Shown: positions 57,559-64,000 of the stretch, one piece after another
Position numbering within the stretch: position 1 is the stretch's first letter
How the letters are laid out: every line of letters begins with the position of its first letter
NCBI GenBank assembly: GCA_030654175.1
Contig: JAURXZ010000035.1
Location: forward strand, 1-64,000
Reading direction: 5' to 3'
DNA length: 64,000 bases
Source: Bacteroidia bacterium
GTDB lineage: Bacteria; Bacteroidota; Bacteroidia; 2-12-FULL-35-15
The notes under the pieces: model-generated
What the model saw: the letters and a program-made list of their open reading frames with translations, nothing else
Told to the model about the DNA's origin: nothing
Databases searched by the model: none
Translations under genes and position numbers: made by a program

Positions 57559-60500
57559 ATGCGTATTCGCTTTTCATTAAGTTTGATTTTATTTCTCTTC
57601 ATGAGCTTTGTCGCTTTTGGGCAATCCAAATTTGTTACCCCTGCAAATTCAGGCTCGAACAAAATTGTTTGGTATGCACCATCAATCATAAAAATTTCTG
57701 ACAGCGAATCCCAACATTTTTTATCATTTAGCGGAGCTCAATATGCTTTTGAAGATGATTTTCTGCCTCGTTACAGCCAAAAAATAAAATTAACAGGCAA
57801 TGAACAAAAATTTTCTACAATAATTGTAAATCCTGTTTTTGAATCGTTAACAGATGTAGAAATATCCCTGATAAAAAATCCTGCAAAAATCGGCAACCAA
57901 ATAATTGTAAGTTCGAATGTTTTTACCTCAAAAAAGAAGTCGTATGGTGTAGTTTCATTTATTCCAATTCGTAAAAATCCAGGTACCGGAAAATTTGAAA
58001 AATTAGTATCTTTTGATCTGACCACAACAACTGAGTTCGCCCCGAAATCAGAATCCCGTGCAGTTCACACGTATGCTACTAATTCAGTTTTACAAAATGG
58101 TGCATGGTATAAAATTGGTATCCAGAATGATGGGATCTACAAACTGTCCTATACTTTTTTGCAAAACATTGGAATGGATATGACTGCAATTAATCCCCAA
58201 AATATCCGGATCTATGGTAATGGTGGAGAAATGCTTTCGGAATTAAACGCTAAATCGCGTCCTGATGATCTTGTTGAAAATGCAGTGTTTGTTCAAGGAG
58301 AGAGTGACGGAATATTTAATGAAAGTGATTATGTATTATTTTTCGGAAAAGGGCCAAATACATGGTCATACGATAGTACCTCCTGCCCGAAATTTACTCA
58401 TTCCATACATTTGTATTCCGATTCGGCTTATTATTTTATCACCGCTGATATGGGTGCAGGCAAGCGCATCCAGCCACAAGCATCATCTTCCGCAACTGCA
58501 ACGCATACTGTAAGCAGTTTTGATGATTACTCTTTTCATGAAAATTCAACAACAAATTTTATAAAATCGGGAAGACAATGGTTTGGTGAATATTTTGAGA
58601 ATACAACCTCTTATAATTTTTCCTTTTCATTTCCGAATATTGACGGAACTGTCCCTGCTACGGTAAAAACGAATATTGCATCGCGTCATTTAATTTCCGG
58701 TAATGCCACTTATTCGGTTAGCAGCCAATCAGGAAGCGGTATAATTTCTATTCCTAATGTTTCTGGCAGTGCTTATGATAATTATGCCAAAATTGTTTCC
58801 GGATGTTATTCCTTTAATCCTTCCAGTCCAACCATCACAGTAAACGTTACCAAACAAACAGCCGATGCAATAGCCTGGCTGGATTATATTGAAGTAAATG
58901 TAAGACGTCAGTTAACCATGAGTGGTTCCCAACTTATTTTCAGAGATGCTCAATCGGTTGGTACAGGCAATTTAGCTGAATATAATGTTACAAGTAATTC
59001 AGCGATCCAGATATGGGATATTTCTGATAAAGCTAATATTAAACTTCAATCAGTGATTAATCCGGTAGCAACACTCAGTCAATTTGTTTTGCCGGCTGAT
59101 TCATTAAAACAATTTATAGCATTTACAGGGTCTTCCTACCTTACACCATCTTCCTCCGGTATAGTTGCTAATCAGGATCTGCATGCCTTATCTGATAAGG
59201 ATTATATTATTGTTGCCCACCCTGATTTTTACCAGGAAGCGCTGCAACTAGCTGCTCATCATGAAAGCAAGGATGCTCTATCTACCATAGTGGTAACACC
59301 TCAGCAAATTTACAATGAATTTTCGTCAGGTTCCCAGGACATATCAGCTATCCGGGATTTTGTAAAAATGTTTTATGATAAGGCTGCAAATGCAAGTGAA
59401 ATGCCACAATATTTATTATTATTCGGAGATGGATCATACGATAATAAAAAAACTACCGGCAGCAATAGTAATTATATTCCAACCTATCAATCGGATAATT
59501 CAACAGTCCCAACATCATCATACGTATCAGATGATTTTTATGGTTTGCTTGATGATAATGAAGGTTTGTGGAACGCTGATGCAGTAGATATCGGAATTGG
59601 ACGTTTTCCGGTAAAAACAAAAGCAAGCGCACAAGCGGCAGTAAATAAAATATTAAATTACACAAAAACTGGAGTACCATTATCAGAAACTTCTACTACT
59701 TCCTGTACTGATCAAATTGCAGGCTCTCCATTTGGCAGCTGGCGTAATACAGTTTGTTTTGTTGGTGATGACGAAGATGGGGGTATACACGCATCTCAGG
59801 CTAACCAACAAGCCACTTTGGTAGATACCAGCTATAATGATTACAATATTGATAAGATCTATTTAGATGCTTATAAACAGGAAGCTACACCAGGAGGGAA
59901 CCGCTATCCTGAAGTGGTGGATGCGATCAATAAACGAATTGAGCAGGGTACCTTAATTTTAAATTACACAGGCCATGGAGGTGAATTAGGTTTAGCACAT
60001 GAACGTATCATAGAAGTTTCGCAAATAAATAAATGGAACAATGCGAATAAATTATTTTTGCTTTTTACTGCTACCTGTGAGTTTAGCCGTTATGACGATC
60101 CGGAAAGAACCTCCGCAGGAGAATATGCTTTTTTAAATCCTGATGGCGGTGCAATAGCTTTATTTAGTACTGTTCGGCTGGTATTTGCAAGTCCTAATTT
60201 TTATCTGAACCTGGATTTTTATAAAGCTGCATTCGAACCTATAAACGGAAAGATGCCACGGTTGGGTGATCTGTATGAATTTATAAAAACACAATCGGGC
60301 GGAAATTCGGTAAATAGCCGGAATTTCACATTACTTGGCGATCCGGCCTTAACATTAGCATATCCGAAATATAACGTTGCTACAGATACAGTTAATTCAG
60401 TTGCAGTTACCACCACCAGCTCAGATACATTGACGGCTCTTTCCATTGTTACCATTAGCGGGCATGTACAAGACAATTCAGGCACTATATTACCTGGCTA

Positions 60501-61455
60501 TAACGGGATCTTATACCCTACTGTTTATGACAAATCCCAAGATGTAACCACCTTATCAAATGATGGATCAGCAAGCCCGGCTTATACTTTTAAACTTCAA
60601 AAAAATATTTTGTATAAAGGGAAAGTAAGTGTGACCAATGGCTATTTTAAATTTTCATTTATCATTCCAAAAGATATCGCCTATCAATATGGTGTTGGCC
60701 GTGTAAGCTATTATGCCGAAAACGGGAACGAGGATGCAATAGGTAATTATGAAAAAATAATTATTGGAGGATCCAATAATAGCGCTCCTGCTGATGCTGT
60801 TGGACCTGAAGTAAGTTTATATCTGAATGATATTAAATTTGTATTTGGAGGCACAACCAATGAAAACCCTGATCTGTATTCCATTTTGAAAGATGAAAAT
60901 GGGATCAATACTGTTGGAAATGGGATAGGACACGACATCATTGCTACATTGGATGCTAATACTGAAAAAGCGATCGTGTTAAATGATTATTACCAATCTG
61001 ACCTAAATAGTTATAAAAGCGGAAAAATACGATATCCTTTAGCGGATATAAGTGAGGGAAAACATACTTTAAAATTAAAAGTGTGGGATGTTTATAATAA
61101 TTCATCTGAATCCTATACCGAATTTGTTGTTGCCAAATCGGCCGAATTGGCTTTGAGCCATGTATTAAATTACCCAAATCCTTTTACAACCAGAACACAA
61201 TTTTATTTTGAGCACAACCAGGCCTGTGATCAGTTGGAGGTTCAGATCCAGGTATTTACAGTGTCGGGTAAACTGGTAAAAAGCATTAATCAGTTCGTAC
61301 ATTCGGAAGGTTTCCGGTCAGAACCAATTGAATGGAATGGCCGTGATGATTTTGGTGATAAAATAGGCAGAGGGGTTTACCTGTATCGTGTTAAAGTAAA
61401 AACAAGTGACGGTGCAGCTGCAGAGAAATATGAGAAACTTGTAATTTTAAATTAA
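57559..61455 (+). CDS. porU: T9SS signal peptidase PorU (C25 gingipain family)
   Basis: 1298 residues, in the range of PorU. The signal peptide ends AFGQ. The C25 peptidase domain spans about 530-950: LLLFGDGSYDN, IGIGRFPVK, the catalytic His in NYTGHGGE near 804 and the catalytic Cys in TATCEFSR near 840. The C-terminus is a T9SS-like sorting domain (NYPNPFTTRTQFYFEHN, GRGVYLYRVKV). PorU cleaves sorting domains from cargo at the cell surface and stays bound to PorV. Its cargo here would include the proteins at 10.4, 20.2 and 45.4 kb. porV follows 138 bases after the stop. Confidence 0.95.
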   Translation: MRIRFSLSLILFLFMSFVAFGQSKFVTPANSGSNKIVWYAPSIIKISDSESQHFLSFSGAQYAFEDDFLPRYSQKIKLTGNEQKFSTIIVNPVFESLTDVEISLIKNPAKIGNQIIVSSNVFTSKKKSYGVVSFIPIRKNPGTGKFEKLVSFDLTTTTEFAPKSESRAVHTYATNSVLQNGAWYKIGIQNDGIYKLSYTFLQNIGMDMTAINPQNIRIYGNGGEMLSELNAKSRPDDLVENAVFVQGESDGIFNESDYVLFFGKGPNTWSYDSTSCPKFTHSIHLYSDSAYYFITADMGAGKRIQPQASSSATATHTVSSFDDYSFHENSTTNFIKSGRQWFGEYFENTTSYNFSFSFPNIDGTVPATVKTNIASRHLISGNATYSVSSQSGSGIISIPNVSGSAYDNYAKIVSGCYSFNPSSPTITVNVTKQTADAIAWLDYIEVNVRRQLTMSGSQLIFRDAQSVGTGNLAEYNVTSNSAIQIWDISDKANIKLQSVINPVATLSQFVLPADSLKQFIAFTGSSYLTPSSSGIVANQDLHALSDKDYIIVAHPDFYQEALQLAAHHESKDALSTIVVTPQQIYNEFSSGSQDISAIRDFVKMFYDKAANASEMPQYLLLFGDGSYDNKKTTGSNSNYIPTYQSDNSTVPTSSYVSDDFYGLLDDNEGLWNADAVDIGIGRFPVKTKASAQAAVNKILNYTKTGVPLSETSTTSCTDQIAGSPFGSWRNTVCFVGDDEDGGIHASQANQQATLVDTSYNDYNIDKIYLDAYKQEATPGGNRYPEVVDAINKRIEQGTLILNYTGHGGELGLAHERIIEVSQINKWNNANKLFLLFTATCEFSRYDDPERTSAGEYAFLNPDGGAIALFSTVRLVFASPNFYLNLDFYKAAFEPINGKMPRLGDLYEFIKTQSGGNSVNSRNFTLLGDPALTLAYPKYNVATDTVNSVAVTTTSSDTLTALSIVTISGHVQDNSGTILPGYNGILYPTVYDKSQDVTTLSNDGSASPAYTFKLQKNILYKGKVSVTNGYFKFSFIIPKDIAYQYGVGRVSYYAENGNEDAIGNYEKIIIGGSNNSAPADAVGPEVSLYLNDIKFVFGGTTNENPDLYSILKDENGINTVGNGIGHDIIATLDANTEKAIVLNDYYQSDLNSYKSGKIRYPLADISEGKHTLKLKVWDVYNNSSESYTEFVVAKSAELALSHVLNYPNPFTTRTQFYFEHNQACDQLEVQIQVFTVSGKLVKSINQFVHSEGFRSEPIEWNGRDDFGDKIGRGVYLYRVKVKTSDGAAAEKYEKLVILN

Positions 61456-61575
61456 TTAGTACTTTAGCAATCCCAAAAAAGGACTGGCATACTATTTTAT
61501 ATAATTATAACGTTAGACGATGTCTTTCATTAATAAAAAAAAATTCAGATGAATTATTTAAAAGTAATCCCACTG

Positions 61576-61593
61576 CCCGCTATAAAAAGCGGG
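61576..61593 (+). repeat. GC-rich hairpin abutting the porV start
   Basis: CCCGCT and AGCGGG form a 6-bp stem with a six-base loop ending directly before ATG 61594. If translation starts there, the stem covers the ribosome-binding region. A similar hairpin lies at 4579-4594. Confidence 0.5.
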
Positions 61594-62856
61594 ATGAACA
61601 AAAAAAATATAGCGGCCTTATCACTGATTTTATTGGGTATTAATTACTCTTTTTCACAGATCAATTACAATCAAATTTCCGGTCAGGAGTTAGATAGCCG
61701 CCTCAATACAATTACTACTGCTGTGCCATTTTTATTGATATCACCCGATTCAAGAGCAGGCGGGATGGGAGATGCAGGCTGTGCTTCATCAACTGATGTA
61801 AACTCTATTCATTGGAATCCTGCTAAATTAGGTTTTGCCGATAAACAAATGGGTATAGGTGTTTCATACACCCCATGGTTAAGAGCCCTTGTTCCTGACA
61901 TCAACCTTGCTTATTTATCCGGTTATTATAAAACTAAAAAAAGTGGAACTATTGGAGCTTCGTTACGTTATTTCTCTTTGGGGGACATTACATTTACGGA
62001 TATCAATGGTAATACAACAGGGCAGTTTCGTCCAAATGAATTTGCAATTGATGTAGCTTATGCAACCAAATTAGGTAAAAACTTTTCGGCAGGTGGGGCT
62101 GCACGTTATATCAATTCAAATTTAACAGGTGGCACCTTTGTAGATGGTTCTGCAACACGCCCTGGGCGTTCTTTTGCTGTGGATATTTCCGGCTTGTATA
62201 AAGTGGATAAAATTAAGCTTGGCGATAAAAAAGCGATTGCAGCAGTAGGTTTGAATATTTCGAATATTGGAGCTAAAATGTCGTATTCCGATAGAGGCGG
62301 GAAAAATAATTCTGATTTCATTCCAATCAATATGCGTTTAGGAGGTTCCCTATCTATCAATATTGATGATTTTAACAGTATAGTTTTTGTTGCTGATGTT
62401 AATAAATTATTGGTACCAACCCCTCCAATCTATAAACAAAAAATAAATTCAATCACAGGAAAACCCGATGGTGTAGAGTACGATGCAAATGGTGATCCCA
62501 TCATCCTTAAAGGCAAAGATCCAAGAAGAGGGGTTGCAGAAGGTATTTTAGGATCCTTTAGCGATGCACCTGGTGGAGGCAAAGAAGAGTTAAGAGAACT
62601 TAATTATTCAGCAGGAATGGAGTATTGGTATAATAAATTATTCGCCATCCGTTTAGGATATTTTTATGAGCATCCTACAAAAGGAAACCGTCAATATTTT
62701 ACATTGGGGGCAGGAGTTAAATACAATGTGTTCGGTTTGGATTTTGCTTACCTTATTCCAACGCAACAGCGAAACCCACTTGAGAACACCTTAAGATTTT
62801 CACTTACTTTTGATTTTGATGCATTTAAAGCTCAAAATGATGCACCTGCGGAATAA
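61594..62856 (+). CDS. porV: T9SS outer-membrane protein PorV (LptO)
   Basis: About 420 residues from the ATG at 61594, where a good signal peptide begins (MNKKNIAALSLILL, ending SFSQ); the alternative ATG 15 codons upstream reads through a hairpin repeat. AVPFLLISPDSRAGGMGDAG is the conserved PorV N-terminus, and the body is a FadL-like barrel (WNPAKLGF, GASLRYFSLG, ending LRFSLTFDFDAF). PorV shuttles cargo from the translocon to the PorU-containing attachment complex. The porU-porV order is as in Flavobacterium and Porphyromonas relatives. Confidence 0.93.
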   Translation: MNKKNIAALSLILLGINYSFSQINYNQISGQELDSRLNTITTAVPFLLISPDSRAGGMGDAGCASSTDVNSIHWNPAKLGFADKQMGIGVSYTPWLRALVPDINLAYLSGYYKTKKSGTIGASLRYFSLGDITFTDINGNTTGQFRPNEFAIDVAYATKLGKNFSAGGAARYINSNLTGGTFVDGSATRPGRSFAVDISGLYKVDKIKLGDKKAIAAVGLNISNIGAKMSYSDRGGKNNSDFIPINMRLGGSLSINIDDFNSIVFVADVNKLLVPTPPIYKQKINSITGKPDGVEYDANGDPIILKGKDPRRGVAEGILGSFSDAPGGGKEELRELNYSAGMEYWYNKLFAIRLGYFYEHPTKGNRQYFTLGAGVKYNVFGLDFAYLIPTQQRNPLENTLRFSLTFDFDAFKAQNDAPAE

Positions 62857-62867
62857 AGTTTAAAGTT

Positions 62868-62910
62868 GGAAAGTATAAAGTTGGAAAGTTCAAAGTTTAA
62901 AGTTGATATA
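62868..62910 (+). repeat. AAAGTTGGAAAGT tandem words
   Basis: Four or five degenerate copies of an AAAGTT(G)GAAAGT-type word follow porV, with related complementary words (CTTTCTAACTTTAAA) about 50 bases further. Similar words occur after ispF. Confidence 0.5.
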
Positions 62911-62986
62911 TTCTATTTTAAAATTTCATGCGTAATCTGGAATCTTAACTTTCTAACTTTAAATTTTTAAACACTAAAACTAGATT

Positions 62987-63478
62987 ATGAAAATACGCGT
63001 TGGATTCGGTTTTGATGTTCACCAGTTACAAGAAGGAAAAGAATTTTGGCTTGGGGGCATTAAAATTGCAAATGCAAAAAAAGGTGCGGTTGGCCATTCT
63101 GATGCAGACGTTCTGATCCATGCTATTTGTGATGCTTTACTTGGCGCTGCAGGAAAGCGTGATATCGGATTTAATTTTCCTGACACCTCATCAGAATTCA
63201 AAGGAATAGACAGTAAAATATTACTTGCCCGAGTAATGGACCTGTTGAAAAAAGAAAACTATACCATTGGAAATATTGACTGCACACTGGTTTTAGAAAA
63301 CCCCAAAATAAATCCACACATTGATACGATGAAATTAACGCTTGCACCAATTATGGATATAGAAGTGAGCGATCTGGGTATTAAGGCCACCACCAACGAA
63401 AAAATGGGGTTTATAGGCAGAGAGGAAGGCGTTTGTGCTTATGCTGTTGCATTAATAAGTTCAAAAGTTCAAAGTTGA
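62987..63478 (+). CDS. ispF: 2-C-methyl-D-erythritol 2,4-cyclodiphosphate synthase
   Basis: 163 residues, normal length. It forms the cyclodiphosphate in the MEP isoprenoid pathway. Metal ligands lie in GFGFDVHQL (Asp and His) and GHSDADVLIHAICDALLGA (His). The C-terminal TTNEKMGFIGREEG is the family signature. The protein acts as a cytoplasmic trimer. It follows porV by 130 bases and is unrelated to it in function; a short repeat lies between. Confidence 0.96.
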   Translation: MKIRVGFGFDVHQLQEGKEFWLGGIKIANAKKGAVGHSDADVLIHAICDALLGAAGKRDIGFNFPDTSSEFKGIDSKILLARVMDLLKKENYTIGNIDCTLVLENPKINPHIDTMKLTLAPIMDIEVSDLGIKATTNEKMGFIGREEGVCAYAVALISSKVQS

Positions 63479-63481
63479 AAG

Positions 63482-63557
63482 TTCAAAAGTTGAAAAATAA
63501 AAATTTAAATTTCTTCTTTTGAATTTTAATTAATTCTCTATTTCTTTAACTTTTGAA
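63482..63557. terminator. Convergent inverted repeat after ispF
   Basis: TTCAAAAGTT (63482-63491) and AACTTTTGAA (63548-63557) are perfectly complementary and flank an AT-rich loop between convergent genes. This is weak terminator evidence. Confidence 0.4.
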
Positions 63558-63583
63558 TCTTAAATTTATCTCTTTTAACTTAT

Positions 63584-64000
63584 CTACAAAGTGAGTGTAT
63601 ATTCCAGTCCAACAATGTATATATTCTCCGGGGCAGAAACATTAAATTCATTTTGAATTAAGTAGTAAAATCCAAACGTATCCCTATCATTTTTTTTATA
63701 ATCTAAACCAACAATATAACGCTGGCGGTGTAATGTCTTGTCGGATTCAACATTTCTCGGGTCATTGATCTGATACCGAAACTCAGCAGCAATGTATGGT
63801 CTAATAGGTTTATCTATATCATATTTCAATTCAAACTTGTTTCTTGAATACCATTCAGGTACACTTCCATCAGCACTGGAATAAATATTTCTTACTTCGG
63901 ACTGAAGGCGATGACGGTATGATAAAGAAAACTGCCCTGCCTTTTTTTTAACTGTAATATCTAACATTAAACGATGACGATAACTAAAAGTATTATCCAG
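63584..64000 (-). CDS. DUF2490-like outer-membrane protein, 5' end beyond the window
   Basis: The C-terminal 138 codons, open to the right edge. The sequence has repeated barrel-like strands (FSYRHRL, GQFSLSYRHRLQSEVRN, YIAAEFRYQIND, RYIVGLDYKK) and ends IYIVGLEYTLTL, as expected for the last outer-membrane strand. The FxxSYRHRL pattern fits the DUF2490 family of Bacteroidota. The function is unknown. Convergent with ispF. Confidence 0.72.
   Translation of the reverse strand: MDNTFSYRHRLMLDITVKKKAGQFSLSYRHRLQSEVRNIYSSADGSVPEWYSRNKFELKYDIDKPIRPYIAAEFRYQINDPRNVESDKTLHRQRYIVGLDYKKNDRDTFGFYYLIQNEFNVSAPENIYIVGLEYTLTL

Overview
The window is AT-rich chromosomal DNA from a member of the Bacteroidota. 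Four things point there: a type IX secretion (T9SS) and gliding block (gldJ, a porP/sprF-like gene, porU, porV), several secreted proteins with T9SS C-terminal sorting domains, Bacteroidota-type -7 promoter elements (TAnnTTTG), and many families known mainly from that phylum (DUF4296, type Ibeta DAHP synthase fused to chorismate mutase, PD40/beta-barrel fusion). I cannot name a genus. I saw no rRNA, tRNA, CRISPR array, transposase or prophage.

Layout. 1-3.8 kb (minus): a run of three genes ending in a collagen-like protein cut by the left edge. 3.8-4.6 kb: non-coding, with several inverted repeats. 4.6-10.9 kb (minus): a three-gene surface operon of a small T9SS cargo, a large Gly-X-Thr/Asn collagen-like protein, and a delta-60-repeat/Ig/Gly-rich protein. 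11-20 kb: kup potassium uptake, a fatty-acid desaturase with a coupled porin, an acyl-CoA transferase and acetyl-CoA synthetase. 20-22 kb: a secreted M43 metalloprotease. 22-36 kb: housekeeping genes (polyprenol-phosphate mannose synthase, dihydroorotase, acyltransferase, short-chain dehydrogenases, tyrS, purB) with hypotheticals between them. 36-45 kb: a DUF1328 mini-protein, an M20 amidohydrolase, a half-size TauE-like protein, a 1.1 kb-codon TolB-propeller/barrel protein, a metallo-hydrolase, DUF1653 and the DAHP synthase-chorismate mutase. 45-52 kb (minus): a beta-barrel gene and a giant mosaic adhesin of 1827 residues, next to a degraded gene fragment. 52-64 kb: pyrG, the T9SS block, ispF and a partial DUF2490 gene.

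How it fits together. The T9SS block supplies export and signal-cleavage functions (PorU, PorV, a PorP-like protein, GldJ). The M43 protease, the small 10.4 kb protein and the giant adhesin carry sorting domains that should use it. The most unusual content is the set of three loci that encode collagen-like or fibre proteins. In two of them a beta-barrel gene lies just upstream of the fibre gene, and in the third a small T9SS cargo takes that place. Intergenic regions are rich in long inverted repeats, especially between convergent genes.
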